Shown piece after piece: positions 1-8,639 of a stretch of 64,000 bases of DNA. A program made the translations under genes and the position numbers. The notes under the pieces were generated by a model that was not told the DNA's origin, did not search any database, and saw only the letters and a program-made list of their open reading frames with translations. Each line of letters starts with the position of its first letter. Position 1 is the stretch's first letter. Origin of the DNA: Sphingobacterium thalpophilum. GTDB taxonomy: Bacteria; Bacteroidota; Bacteroidia; Sphingobacteriales; Sphingobacteriaceae. The stretch is from contig NZ_LR590484.1 in the NCBI RefSeq assembly GCF_901482695.1, forward strand, positions 5,518,001-5,582,000. Direction: 5' to 3'.

Positions 1-319
1 ACCATTGTTTGCTACGGTCAATAAGCGCGACTGAAAGGCCTCTCCCCCGATAATCAGCATGCACAAATAAATCGCTCAACAGCCACTGTAATTTGAGTCT
101 GGTGTAATGGAATAATTTATAAAGCTGTACAAACCCTACTGCTTTACCATCCACAAACAGCAGAAAAACGTGCGATTCATCCCTTAAAAACCTTTCTTTT
201 AAAAAGGCTTTACCCTTTTCAAAATCCGGTTCCTGGCGGTAAAAAATCCGGTAAAGATCAAATAGTTCGGCTGTCGCGTCCAAATCGTCAAGACTTGCTT
301 TTTTAATTTCGTATTTCAT
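1..319 (-). CDS. GNAT family N-acetyltransferase (3' part missing)
   Basis: The reverse strand from 319 reads MKYEIKKASLDD and stays open to the window edge, giving about 106 residues. The segment DLFVHADYRGRG followed by LSVALID is the acetyl-CoA binding motif A (R/Q-x-x-G-x-G/A) of GNAT enzymes. It is preceded by the usual beta strand and the VDGKAVGFVQLY strand of the fold. GNAT proteins move an acetyl group from acetyl-CoA to an amine; the substrate cannot be told from the sequence. The C-terminal part of the domain lies outside the window, so this is a truncation by the window and not necessarily a broken gene. Confidence 0.85.
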   Translation of the reverse strand, partial: MKYEIKKASLDDLDATAELFDLYRIFYRQEPDFEKGKAFLKERFLRDESHVFLLFVDGKAVGFVQLYKLFHYTRLKLQWLLSDLFVHADYRGRGLSVALIDRSKQW

Positions 320-559
320 TGTCTTACTTTTTGATTATACGGACAAAAGTAAGTTCCAAGTCATTCCCCTTAATCATCCAGATTAAAGATATGAAGTAGT
401 CCAGCGAATAAATTATTATAAAATAATCAAGAAAAGATAAATAGTTGGAAAATAACTGTCTTCGAGTCTTGGGATTCACAGATAAGCCTGCCAATACGAT
501 CCACCTAATATATTATGCCAGACAGTACATTCGGAAGATTCTATTGGCAGACTTCAATA

Positions 560-772
560 TTAAACACCCAATAACTTATCAACATGTTCGCGAATATCCT
601 CTGGCAACATGAGATAAATGGGGGTTTTTAGGTTTTCCCTGCTGGGTTCACCATCCACGAAAATGTTTTTAAATCCTTCATTGAGCCATTTGCCTTCCTC
701 TGCCAGATATCCCTTATAGCTGTCATCCAAAATCTCAATAATGCTTTTGTTGTTTTCCATGTGTTCCGTCAT
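560..772 (-). CDS. Small hypothetical protein, 70 aa
   Basis: A 70-residue soluble, acidic protein with no signal peptide or membrane segment. It has an aspartate/glutamate-rich N-terminal half and a C-terminal TPIYLMLPEDIREHVDKLL segment that looks like a helix. The second methionine (MENNKS) is an equally possible start. I do not recognise a characterised family. The composition is protein-like and there is no competing frame, so it is probably real. It stands alone, downstream of an AT-rich non-coding stretch (320-559) in which I see no clear feature. Confidence 0.55.
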   Translation of the reverse strand: MTEHMENNKSIIEILDDSYKGYLAEEGKWLNEGFKNIFVDGEPSRENLKTPIYLMLPEDIREHVDKLLGV

Positions 773-1058
773 TTATGCTAATTGTAAACTGCATCTAAAA
801 AAATATTCGACAGGGAAACATCAACATTGATGCCACTCCTATTTTAGAAATCTCAAAGATGGACAGAAACCAAAAATTTTAAGTTTTCTTAACGTTTTGG
901 TTCCTGGAAATCCAATATCGACTTAAACGTCCCTGCATGAGACCTTTCTACATTTGTTTTATTTCGGATTATTTTTAACTTTTGTATTGGAGATGACATA
1001 GAGCCTAAGCGAAAGGCTAACGTGTAAATCCACCAATAGACATGATAAATCAATACAT

Positions 1059-1253
1059 ATGATCTTAATCGCCGTACTGCTACCATGGTTATCGTTCTTT
1101 TTACGTGGTAAAATCTTGAGCGGAATAATCTGCCTGATTCTTCAGCTTACTATTCTGGGATGGTTACCTGCTGCTATTTGGGCGGTAGCTTCGCGTGTCG
1201 ATGGCAAAAATAAGCAACGTATCAGGAGCCTCGAACGTAGAATGGGCCGTTAA
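1059..1253 (+). CDS. YqaE/Pmp3-like small membrane protein
   Basis: A 64-residue protein with two hydrophobic segments (about residues 1-15 and 18-45) and a basic tail. The pattern LIAVLLPWLSFFLRGK, then a second helix ending in LTILGWLPAAIWAV, matches the UPF0057/YqaE-Pmp3 layout, whose hallmark is a Pro-rich first helix and LGWxPGxxHA in the second. Family members are tiny inner-membrane proteoproteins often linked to stress or membrane-potential homeostasis; the exact role is not settled. The basic C-terminal tail (KNKQRIRSLERR) is longer than in the shortest members. An overlapping reverse-strand frame at 889-1086 is less convincing. Confidence 0.65.
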   Translation: MILIAVLLPWLSFFLRGKILSGIICLILQLTILGWLPAAIWAVASRVDGKNKQRIRSLERRMGR

Positions 1254-1321
1254 AAACGGAATCTTTCATTTAGCCGTGGACAACAGCTCCGGATCAACGA
1301 TCTGCTGGACAAACAGTACGC

Positions 1322-2107
1322 TCATTCAGTATCTAAAAAGGCCTTAATTTGTCCCAGGGTAAAATCAATCAGTACTTCATCCACATTACCAAAGAAGTCC
1401 CGCATCATATAATTCCCGTGATTGGCAGGTAGGATCATCAACCGGCAATTGGGAATCTCTTGATGCATTGACGCCAGATGCTGCGTTCTGACCACATCCT
1501 GGTCCCCGCCCAACAAAAAGACCGGGCACTGTATTCCCGCCAGCACCCCCTGTTCAAAATCCTGAAAGTGGATCATGCGTTGGCTGTCCTTTTCATACAT
1601 GTTTTTAAATTTATCAGGATCTGGATTAAGCTTTAAAAAGTTATCCTTCAAAAATTGAGGCACAGCATCTATGGTAGACGATTCCATGCTCTCAAAGAAG
1701 CCATCTATCAGTCCGTCCCGTTTAGTATTGCCTGAAGCCGCAATCAGCTTATCGACTTTGTCCGGAAACAGAGCAGCTAATTTCAATGCCGTGGTCGCTC
1801 CGTTGCTGAAACCAAAAATTGAAGCTTTCCCGATAGACAAATGGTCCAATAGACTTATTATATCCATGACGTCCTGCTCGAATGTTTCTGGTACTGTTCT
1901 ATGGGCTGATCTCCCATGATTTTGCATGTCCGGTAAAATCAGCTGATAGCGATCCTGCAAGCGTCTTACAGTTTCCTCAAAATCAGAAAAACCAGAAGAG
2001 CCACCTCCATGGATAAGTACCAATGGCCTGCCATTTCCATATATCTCATAGTAAAGTTTTATTCCATTTATGGGCGCGTAGCCCATCTTCGGCTGTAATG
2101 CATGCAT
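1322..2107 (-). CDS. Alpha/beta hydrolase
   Basis: A 261-residue alpha/beta hydrolase with the full set of expected motifs. These are an oxyanion-hole strand ending in HGGG (about residue 33), the nucleophile elbow GFSNG with Ser near residue 101, an acid in GGDQDVV, and the catalytic His in PANHGN near the C-terminus. No signal peptide is visible, so it is probably cytoplasmic. The family covers esterases, lipases and lactonases, and the substrate is not predictable. I chose the start at 2107 because it lies 10 bp after the stop of the upstream SRPBCC gene. A start at 2161 would overlap that gene by 44 bp. The two genes probably form an operon. Confidence 0.88.
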   Translation of the reverse strand: MHALQPKMGYAPINGIKLYYEIYGNGRPLVLIHGGGSSGFSDFEETVRRLQDRYQLILPDMQNHGRSAHRTVPETFEQDVMDIISLLDHLSIGKASIFGFSNGATTALKLAALFPDKVDKLIAASGNTKRDGLIDGFFESMESSTIDAVPQFLKDNFLKLNPDPDKFKNMYEKDSQRMIHFQDFEQGVLAGIQCPVFLLGGDQDVVRTQHLASMHQEIPNCRLMILPANHGNYMMRDFFGNVDEVLIDFTLGQIKAFLDTE

Positions 2108-2117
2108 AACTTTTGTT

Positions 2118-2573
2118 CTAATATTGATCAGCTCCCAAAGATAGCTGTGTTTTTTCGACAAATTTTTTAAAATTCATGAGGACGGCATCAGTAAAGGCTT
2201 GTTGCAAATCAAAAGGCACCATCGTATCCGGCTCAAATGTCTCTCGTACGATTGTATTGTCGTCAATGGCCTGAAACTCAACAATGCAATTTCTGCCATT
2301 GCCTGTACTTTCGATACATTCCAATGGTATAATACGATGATATATTCCCCGATAATTAAAGCCCTCGTGATTATTCCGTTGCTCCATTCTGAAATCGAAG
2401 AGTCCGCCTTCCGTAAGGTCGTTGATGACCAGCGGACAATGCCAGTCATCAAAGGGAATGTTCCATTGCCTGATAGACTCGGGCTTACCCCAGTGCCCCC
2501 AAACCTCCTCGATAGGCCGCTCCACCAAAACGACCGAAACAAGTTTTTTAGTACTTAGATTTACCTCCTCCAT
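2118..2573 (-). CDS. SRPBCC (AHSA1-like) domain protein
   Basis: A 151-residue protein of the START/Bet v1-like SRPBCC superfamily, AHSA1 branch. Typical features are VLVERPIEEVWGHW at the start of the fold, DLTEGGLFDFRME, and a C-terminal FEPDTMVPFDLQQ followed by a helix ending in NFKKFVE. The family builds a hydrophobic ligand cavity; bacterial members are mostly uncharacterised and often sit with small enzymes or ArsR regulators. It is the first gene of a likely two-gene unit with the alpha/beta hydrolase 10 bp downstream. No ArsR-type regulator is adjacent. Confidence 0.85.
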   Translation of the reverse strand: MEEVNLSTKKLVSVVLVERPIEEVWGHWGKPESIRQWNIPFDDWHCPLVINDLTEGGLFDFRMEQRNNHEGFNYRGIYHRIIPLECIESTGNGRNCIVEFQAIDDNTIVRETFEPDTMVPFDLQQAFTDAVLMNFKKFVEKTQLSLGADQY

Positions 2574-2844
2574 AATCCCATGATATTCAGTAGGTATTTA
2601 CCTCAGCAATGCGGTTATCTCGACGAGCGATGGTAAAAACTCACGGACAATATTAAAAAACTGCAGGCTGAAAACACTTGCCCTATGACAATATTTTCGT
2701 CCGGCAAGTATAGCAATAGCTTGAGTCTCGTAAATCAGGATCTATGCCGTGCGCCTATCGACATGCAGAGCCGAGTATTTACGGGAGCATAAGTATGGTA
2801 TATTTATTGCACGTGTTGAGAAAACATATAAAAAACCGTTTCGA

Positions 2845-3294
2845 ATGAAAAAATTAGCACTAGTGGCATTGAGTCTGATGATTCTTACCTCAGCTTGTAA
2901 CAATGCAGAAAAATCAGGTTCCTCCGATCACACGGACAGCGTAGCCAATGAGGATGCCCACAGCATAGGCGGCGATAAGGACGAGCATGGATGTCTTGTC
3001 GGCGCAGGTCAGACATGGAGTCAAATCAAACAGGGCTGTATTCAGGTCTTTAATGTAGGGCTCCGGCTGAATCCTGTGGACATGAAAGAAGGGGAAGCGG
3101 TCATCAGTGCATTTGTTGTTGCTAATGATGACCAATCCAAAGTGGAGCTTTTCTTGCCCGATAATACAAAGAATACCATTATTATGGATAAAACGGACAA
3201 CAATATCTACCAAAAAGACAGCTATAAATATGATGCCAACAAGGCTGATCTGTATGTTAATGGCGAAGTAAAATATAAAGGAAATGTGGAATAG
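2845..3294 (+). CDS. Predicted lipoprotein, unknown function
   Basis: A 149-residue protein starting MKKLALVALSLMILTSAC, a type II signal peptide with lipobox LTSAC. I start it at 2845 because the in-frame codons upstream (from 2749) do not look like a leader. The mature part is acidic and has a Cys pair in GCLVGAGQTWSQIKQGC, which could form a disulfide in the periplasm, followed by a beta-rich domain. I do not recognise the function. The region 2574-2844 upstream holds no gene; part of it is the leader of this gene. Confidence 0.8.
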   Translation: MKKLALVALSLMILTSACNNAEKSGSSDHTDSVANEDAHSIGGDKDEHGCLVGAGQTWSQIKQGCIQVFNVGLRLNPVDMKEGEAVISAFVVANDDQSKVELFLPDNTKNTIIMDKTDNNIYQKDSYKYDANKADLYVNGEVKYKGNVE

Positions 3295-3308
3295 CATTTC
3301 TGCAGCCT

Positions 3309-3354
3309 AATCCATAGCTACGTTCATGCGGAGGCATGAACGTAGCTATGGATT
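3309..3354. terminator. Long perfect hairpin between convergent genes
   Basis: Arms at 3309-3329 and 3334-3354 are perfect inverted repeats of 21 bp around a 4-nt loop. It sits 14 bp after the stop of the upstream lipoprotein gene and before the stop of the convergent lipoprotein gene. It lacks a long U-run, so termination in both directions is an inference from position and stem strength. Confidence 0.75.
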
Positions 3355-3448
3355 TATCTGATCACCTACAAATTAGCCACCCATTTTATCCCCAATAGAC
3401 CTGCTTACATTGGGAATATCGCGTACGCTAATACATAGGATTGGCTAT

Positions 3449-3880
3449 TCAGGGATTGATCACTGCAATTTCCGCTGTGTACGATCCAGTGTATGTATTT
3501 CCGATCATTTTATTTTCGTTGACGGTCATATAATACCTACCGCTATCTCTGAACCGATACTTGAGTTCCCGTCCATATGGGCCGTCTGCTGACCCATCGG
3601 GACAAAAGAGCTGACTGATTCGGATATTGGCTGTATCAGATGCTGTCTTGATTGTGATACGGACAGAATCTGCGGCATGCACGTTGATATAGAGGGTATC
3701 TGTATGTCCCGAACTAAACTTCATCTGTTTGACAAGCTGCCCGTTATCAAAATAAATTTTCTCTGCTCCGTTTTGTGAGCCAGTACCTTCAGGCGTGCCT
3801 CTGCGATCCGCAGTTGGCCGACAGGCGTTCTGAACACTGCATAGCGTCATGAGCCCGATAATTGACAGGAATTTATGCAT
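3449..3880 (-). CDS. Predicted lipoprotein, unknown function
   Basis: A 143-residue protein with an N-terminal hydrophobic leader (MHKFLSIIGLMTLCSVQ) ending at Cys in VQNAC, a weak lipobox. After a Gly/Thr-rich linker comes a beta-sandwich-like domain (residues about 45-143) ending SYTAEIAVINP. Similar small envelope proteins are common in Bacteroidota. I see no catalytic motif. It is convergent with the lipoprotein gene at 2845-3294 and shares the hairpin between them. Confidence 0.7.
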   Translation of the reverse strand: MHKFLSIIGLMTLCSVQNACRPTADRRGTPEGTGSQNGAEKIYFDNGQLVKQMKFSSGHTDTLYINVHAADSVRITIKTASDTANIRISQLFCPDGSADGPYGRELKYRFRDSGRYYMTVNENKMIGNTYTGSYTAEIAVINP

Positions 3881-4085
3881 AGCTGTTTATTTTTTAGAAC
3901 AATCGGGATCAAAAGCAGTTTTTACTACTGTACACAGGCTGATTCCTATTGATGCTTCCGACCCAGAATGCCTGACTGCCCACTTCGAGAGAAAATATAG
4001 GTACCTGCCTATTACCCTCTTTAGAGAGTACAATTTCGTCTGCTTTCCACGAAGACATCACAGCGGGATATCCTGCTGGTGGACG

Positions 4086-4853
4086 CTACCTATACCCCGA
4101 CATGGGGCGCTCAATCCACCGAACGTTATTCCATGGGCTGCCAACTTTGCCCCTTAAATAACCAATATATCTTTTAAGATAAGACCTTCCGATTTTGTTA
4201 TTCAGGCCCACATTATTTTCACCTTCCAGAAAACACTGGGAGTATGTTTCCCAGCTATTAAAGCGCAATCCTGCACAATCTGACAGCTTCTCCAACATCG
4301 TTAATGCCGCTGATTTCGAAAGAAGTCCAGCGTCAGTTGCAGCTGTGATCAGATGGCTGGCAACAGCAATGGCCAATGCATCCGCTCCGGGCTTACGAAT
4401 ATCCCACATGGCAGGACTGATTTGCTCGCTTGCGCTTTTCAGTGCGGTGCCAGACGCAGGTATATCCAGCAAGTTAAAATAAAAGGCTAAAACCGCAAGG
4501 CAGCTTCCGGCATCCTCTATTCCAAAATCCCTTTTCAATAACTTCAAAAATTCACTTTGATATTCTGGCTGTTTAGGATAGTCTCCAAACTGATAGAGAT
4601 GCACAGGATATGTGCCATCGTCATTTTTACTCCCAAATACCGTAAACCAGTCACCGAAGACAATAGTCCTGAATGGAGCCCCTAATGCTGTACCAAACTG
4701 CTCAGCATACGGAACCGTTTTTAATAGCTTCTGATCAACTATTTTCGCACTATCGTGGGCTGCCAGTACAGCATTATGCGCCATCTCTTCTTTTGCTTCA
4801 TCCAGCCCTTTTCTGGCACTACTCCATAGTTCTCTAAAAAATTTAAACATCAT
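4086..4853 (-). CDS. DUF1266 domain protein
   Basis: The start at 4853 gives 255 residues beginning MMFKFFRELW; an upstream Met at 4922 is possible but less likely. The C-terminal half has the layout of DUF1266: a helix ending in AFYFNLLDI, then MWDIRKPGADALAIAVAS, then a helix LLSKSAALTMLEKL, then a Trp in NSWETYSQCFLEGEN, ending with a WNNVRWIE stretch. DUF1266 proteins (YbeU/YbeR-like) are uncharacterised and in other bacteria are often next to secretion or toxin genes. No such neighbours are seen here. It has no signal peptide and looks cytoplasmic. Confidence 0.7.
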   Translation of the reverse strand: MMFKFFRELWSSARKGLDEAKEEMAHNAVLAAHDSAKIVDQKLLKTVPYAEQFGTALGAPFRTIVFGDWFTVFGSKNDDGTYPVHLYQFGDYPKQPEYQSEFLKLLKRDFGIEDAGSCLAVLAFYFNLLDIPASGTALKSASEQISPAMWDIRKPGADALAIAVASHLITAATDAGLLSKSAALTMLEKLSDCAGLRFNSWETYSQCFLEGENNVGLNNKIGRSYLKRYIGYLRGKVGSPWNNVRWIERPMSGYR

Positions 4854-5194
4854 GTTAACGATTAATTTCTTGTTTACACAATCCTGGTCCATGCCTTGTA
4901 CAGTAGGCACCATGGTTCCCATTTATACTGTAAATCTGAAAATAATTGTTTGCTTGCCGGCAACCGGATATATATTGGTGTGATAGCCGCCCATATTTGC
5001 TGGATCCGGCTCTATATTTGAAAAGAAAACTCAACTGATTATTGCCACAATAGCCAAAAGCAGGCTAAGTGTCCAGGCCTTTGCACTATAATGAAGCCAC
5101 TTCACGTTTAAGAAAACAGTCTGATTAAATCAAACAATGCCACAAATGTATTCAGCACATGTTTCATGTTCTTGGTCAAACAAATATTGTACCA

Positions 5195-5545
5195 TTACCA
5201 ATCTCGTAGAAGCTCGACTACCTTTTCCAATGGGCGTCCTATCACGGCTTTGTCATCTTTTATGACAATGGGCCTTTCGATCAATACGGGGTTGTTTACC
5301 ATCACCTCGATCCACTCATCGTCGGTCAGCTGAAGGTGCTGGAATCGTTCACGGAATAGGGATTCGTTTTTTCGGATCAATTCCAAGGGCTTCATACCAA
5401 GCATAGCCAGAATTTCCTTTAGTTCAGCTTTGCTGGGAGTGTCGTGCAGATATTCCTGTACCTGCATCTCCTGCGCATTTTTTTGCAAAAAATCCAACGC
5501 TGCACAACTCTTGCTACATTGTTGATAATGGAATATTTTAATCAT
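5195..5545 (-). CDS. ArsC/Spx-family thioredoxin-fold protein (arsenate reductase-like)
   Basis: Starting at 5545 (MIKIFHYQQCSKS) the protein has 116 residues, the usual size of glutaredoxin-dependent ArsC. The N-terminal CSKSC carries the family catalytic Cys at about residue 10 and a second Cys four residues later. The C-terminal signature NPVLIERPIVIKDDKAVIGRP matches ArsC, including arginines used for arsenate binding in true ArsC. Earlier in-frame Met codons would add a leader unlike the family. There is no ars operon next to it, so a general thiol-redox or Spx-like role cannot be excluded. Confidence 0.85.
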   Translation of the reverse strand: MIKIFHYQQCSKSCAALDFLQKNAQEMQVQEYLHDTPSKAELKEILAMLGMKPLELIRKNESLFRERFQHLQLTDDEWIEVMVNNPVLIERPIVIKDDKAVIGRPLEKVVELLRDW

Positions 5546-5692
5546 ATTTACTGTCATTGTGGCCGTCTTTCCAAAAGTACAACCTGTAAAGTCAAGCAAA
5601 AATACGAGTAAATCAATACACTCTTGCTCTCTCAATGTAATTTGATCCGGATACAAGCCCAGAATGTAGATGATTTTTAATAATTTAGTATC

Positions 5693-6601
5693 ATGAAATC
5701 AGCGGAAAGCGTCATCGATTTTTATAAAAGGCATCCGGAAATGGTAGAGGTCGACCCCGCTCTAAACAATATGGGCTTTGGACACTTTAACGTCTTTAGC
5801 CGGGCCGCCTGTACAGTGGCGTCTCCCTACAATCGCCGTGATTTTTATAAGACCTCACTGATTATTGGGAAAGGAAAGCTGTACTATGCCGATAAATGGA
5901 TACAGATAGACCGGCCGGCAATGTTATTTGCCAACCCGGTGGTACCCTACTCCTGGGAGCCTGAATCTTCAGAGCAATCGGGATGGTACTGTGTATTTAC
6001 CGAAGAGTTCATCCAGCATAGTGAGCGCATCGAAAGCCTAAAAGACTCTCCTCTCTTTAAAATTGGGAGCAATCCAGTTTATTTCCCAGATAGGGAACAG
6101 CTGGTAGAAATTTCGACAATTTTCAAAAAAATGATGGTGGAGGTCAGCTCATCCTACGTGCATAAGGATGATGTATTACGCAGCTATCTCCATTTATTGA
6201 TCCACGAAGCGATGAAGTCAAGTCCTGCTCAGGAGTATGGTACTTATACCAATGCGTCCTCTCGTGTATCCAGTCTTTTTCTAGAATTGCTGGAACGCCA
6301 ATTTCCGGTAAACACGACCACCCCCGGCCTACAGCTGAAAAGTCCGGCTGACTATGCCCATGCTCTTTCGGTACATATCAATCACCTCAACCGTGCGGTT
6401 AAAGAGACCACAGGCAAAACAACCAGCGCGCATATCGCTCACCGTGTCGCACAAGAAGCCAAGTCATTGCTCTTACACACCCACTGGAACATCGCCGATA
6501 TTGCTTACAGCCTAGGTTTTGAATACCCATCCTATTTCACTAGTTTCTTTAAAAAGCATACGGGAATATCGCCCAACCAGCTACGGACCAATACTGTTTG
6601 A
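5693..6601 (+). CDS. AraC family transcriptional regulator
   Basis: A 302-residue protein with an N-terminal cupin-like effector domain (residues about 30-170) and a C-terminal pair of helix-turn-helix motifs. The second ends in WNIADIAYSLGFEYPSYFTSFFKKHTGISPNQLR, the canonical AraC signature. It lies 82 bp upstream of, and codirectional with, an aldo/keto reductase gene that has its own candidate promoter. AraC proteins are usually activators of a neighbouring gene, so the reductase is the likely target. It is divergent from the ArsC-like gene. Confidence 0.93.
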   Translation: MKSAESVIDFYKRHPEMVEVDPALNNMGFGHFNVFSRAACTVASPYNRRDFYKTSLIIGKGKLYYADKWIQIDRPAMLFANPVVPYSWEPESSEQSGWYCVFTEEFIQHSERIESLKDSPLFKIGSNPVYFPDREQLVEISTIFKKMMVEVSSSYVHKDDVLRSYLHLLIHEAMKSSPAQEYGTYTNASSRVSSLFLELLERQFPVNTTTPGLQLKSPADYAHALSVHINHLNRAVKETTGKTTSAHIAHRVAQEAKSLLLHTHWNIADIAYSLGFEYPSYFTSFFKKHTGISPNQLRTNTV

Positions 6602-6653
6602 AAAGTGTAAGAATCTGTTTGATTGTCTTAATTCAATCCCGCAGAGCCGTGAC

Positions 6654-6661
6654 TACTTTTG
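6654..6661 (+). promoter_or_regulatory. Candidate -7 element TACTTTTG
   Basis: TACTTTTG fits the Bacteroidota -7 consensus TAnnTTTG and lies 21 bp before the chosen start of the aldo/keto reductase at 6683. There is no good -33 element at the usual spacing, which would suit a promoter that needs the AraC activator. This is inference. Confidence 0.4.
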
Positions 6662-6682
6662 TATGGAACAAAGAGAATAGTC

Positions 6683-7684
6683 ATGAAATATAGAAATCTT
6701 GGAACAACAAACGAAAAGTTATCGGCCATAGGCTTAGGCTGTATGGGCATGAGTTTTGCATATGGTCCCAGCGACGAAAAGGAAAGTATTGCCACATTGG
6801 AGCGTGCGCTGGATCTGGGTGTGAATTTTTGGGATACTGCAGATATGTATGGTAACGGCGCCAATGAAGAGCTCATAGCAAAAGTGCTGGTTCCTAATCG
6901 GGATAAAGTATTTATTGCGACCAAATTTGGTTTCCGTTTTAAAGATGGAAAAGCCGGGCCTAGCGGTACCGCGAACACCTATTTTGACGGCTCACCCACC
7001 TGGATAAAAATAGCTGTGGAAAATAGTCTACGCCGTCTTCGTGTGGACACTATTGATTTATATTATGCGCACCGCATTGATCCCAATATCCCAGTCGAAG
7101 ATACGGTAGGCGCCATGGCTGAATTGGTTAAAGAAGGTAAAGTGAGATACCTGGGATTAAGCGAAGCATCGCCAGAGTCCATCATCAAAGCAAACGCCGT
7201 ACATCCCATTGCAGCGCTCCAGAGCGAGTATTCGCTGCTCACCCGCGATGTAGAAAAAGAAATATTACAAACAGTACGTCACTTAGGTATTAGCCTGGTC
7301 CCTTACTCTCCGCTAGCCAGAGGTCTATTTTCCAATGCACTGGATCTGCACAGCCTCGCGGCCGACGATTTTAGACGGACATTGCCTCGCAATCAAGGAG
7401 AGCATGCGGTCAACAATGCACAGCTAGTTTCGGAGTTTGCTCTACTGGCTAAAGACAAGCGGTGCTCACCTATACAACTCGCTCTGGCTTGGGTATTGGC
7501 TCAGGGAGATGATATCATTCCGATTCCGGGGACAAAGAAACGAAAGTACCTGGAAGAGAATGTCGGAGCTATAGAGCTACAACTATCAAATACGGATCTG
7601 GCAGCCATCGACGCTATCCTCCAAAAGTATCCCAACATCGGGGCACGCTATAGTGAAGGTGCCATGGCCCTGGTCAACAACTAG
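6683..7684 (+). CDS. Aldo/keto reductase
   Basis: A 333-residue NADPH-dependent oxidoreductase of the AKR superfamily. The catalytic tetrad is visible: Asp51 and Tyr56 in DTADMYG, Lys81 in IATKFG, and His130 in YYAHRIDP. The C-terminal cofactor-binding segment IIPIPGTKKRKYLEENVGA is also typical, and the overall pattern fits the AKR13/YhdN-like group. It probably reduces small aldehydes or ketones; the substrate is unknown. The start at 6683 (MKYRNLG) matches the family N-terminus. It follows the AraC gene and is likely controlled by it. Confidence 0.92.
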   Translation: MKYRNLGTTNEKLSAIGLGCMGMSFAYGPSDEKESIATLERALDLGVNFWDTADMYGNGANEELIAKVLVPNRDKVFIATKFGFRFKDGKAGPSGTANTYFDGSPTWIKIAVENSLRRLRVDTIDLYYAHRIDPNIPVEDTVGAMAELVKEGKVRYLGLSEASPESIIKANAVHPIAALQSEYSLLTRDVEKEILQTVRHLGISLVPYSPLARGLFSNALDLHSLAADDFRRTLPRNQGEHAVNNAQLVSEFALLAKDKRCSPIQLALAWVLAQGDDIIPIPGTKKRKYLEENVGAIELQLSNTDLAAIDAILQKYPNIGARYSEGAMALVNN

Positions 7685-7707
7685 GACGATCCGGCTCACA
7701 ACAGTAC

Positions 7708-7734
7708 CGCTACAGCGCAGAGCTTGCTGTAGCG
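7708..7734. terminator. Hairpin after aldo/keto reductase
   Basis: Perfect 9-bp arms (7708-7716 and 7726-7734) around a 9-nt loop, 24 bp after the reductase stop, followed by a short T-containing stretch. It lies between this gene and the convergent gene at 7811-8176, so it may serve both. Confidence 0.6.
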
Positions 7735-7810
7735 CTGTTTCGCTCTCAGGATGACATAACAGCCAGATCCCAAAAAAGAGCACGACTAAAATAAAGCGTC
7801 ATATATCAAT

Positions 7811-8176
7811 TTAGATAAATAGGTGTTGCTGTTTCCACTGGATTTCCAAAAAAGATAGCGGGAGACGGTTTTCAACCAGCGTCCATTCGTGTGGGGAACA
7901 GATTCGTCTCATTCCGGCCAGAGAACGAACAAACAGATTCTCTATGATATATCTGACATAATGATTGCCTCTGCGATATAAGGTACCTACGAAGTAAATA
8001 TGGCGGCACAATTCATCTACCCGATGGTCGGCAGTCAACGACCTGAGATAATTGATGATTGCCTGTAGGGCCCCTGCAAAATTGTGTTGACGGATCAGCT
8101 GATTAAGCTCTAAACGAATCTCCCGGTAATGGAAAACCAGATACATACCAGCGCGGTAACGGTTTAACTTTTTCAT
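7811..8176 (-). CDS. Hypothetical protein, 121 aa
   Basis: A 121-residue, strongly basic and helix-rich soluble protein without signal peptide. It has many Arg and His residues and aromatic pairs (FHYREIRLEL, HYVRYIIENLF), and a C-terminal segment LPLSFLEIQWKQQHL. I do not recognise the family with certainty. It appears as a single gene with a hairpin on its 3' side shared with the aldo/keto reductase. A DNA- or RNA-binding role would be only a guess from charge. Confidence 0.6.
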   Translation of the reverse strand: MKKLNRYRAGMYLVFHYREIRLELNQLIRQHNFAGALQAIINYLRSLTADHRVDELCRHIYFVGTLYRRGNHYVRYIIENLFVRSLAGMRRICSPHEWTLVENRLPLSFLEIQWKQQHLFI

Positions 8177-8385
8177 TCTATAAGTAATTTGTCTTTACCA
8201 ATTACGAGGAACCTGTTGTACAGTATTCCCCGCCGTCTGAAATATATTCTTTTCCCCCTGCTCATGTTATTACGCTGTTTGATTCTTGTATGCCAAACAG
8301 TATTCCATTATTTTGACAAACGCATCAAATCCATAAATATCAACCACTTAAAAACATATCAATTAAAACGAAGAAAACAAAGTCC

Positions 8386-8419
8386 TATCAAAATGATATG
8401 CGACTTTATCAAAATGATA
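8386..8419. promoter_or_regulatory. Tandem imperfect palindromes TATCAAAATGATA in a gene-free stretch
   Basis: The 13-mer TATCAAAATGATA (5-bp arms, 3-bp spacer) occurs at 8386-8398 and again at 8407-8419, 21 bp apart, which is two turns of B-DNA. This is the spacing expected of a paired operator. It lies in the AT-rich stretch 8177-8639, which otherwise shows no convincing gene; reading frames there at 8189-8461 (+) and 8453-8662 (-) look like chance. The DUF1080 gene starts 220 bp downstream and could be the target. Confidence 0.4.
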
Positions 8420-8639
8420 AATAACGGAACAAAAAGATATTCCCTAAACGGATTAGAGTAAATCAATGCCGGGCTTTTTACCCCCTTTGGCAGTATGGTC
8501 AGGAAAATGACAGTTAAAGGGTAAAATCAGGAATGTAACAAATATACCATGTACCGCAATTATCTGGGAAAAACAAACTTTAACCATTATTTTCGTAAAT
8601 ATCTGTAGAAGAGTTAATGATAAAAAACAACTATATACA

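Noticed and set aside
889..1086. Reverse-strand frame of 65 codons next to the YqaE-like gene
   Set aside because: Composition is not protein-like, there are no family features, and it overlaps the start of a better-supported gene.
8189..8461. Forward frame of 90 codons in the AT-rich gap
   Set aside because: Rich in Lys, Asn and Ile from A+T bias, with no recognisable fold, and it covers the twin palindromes that look regulatory.
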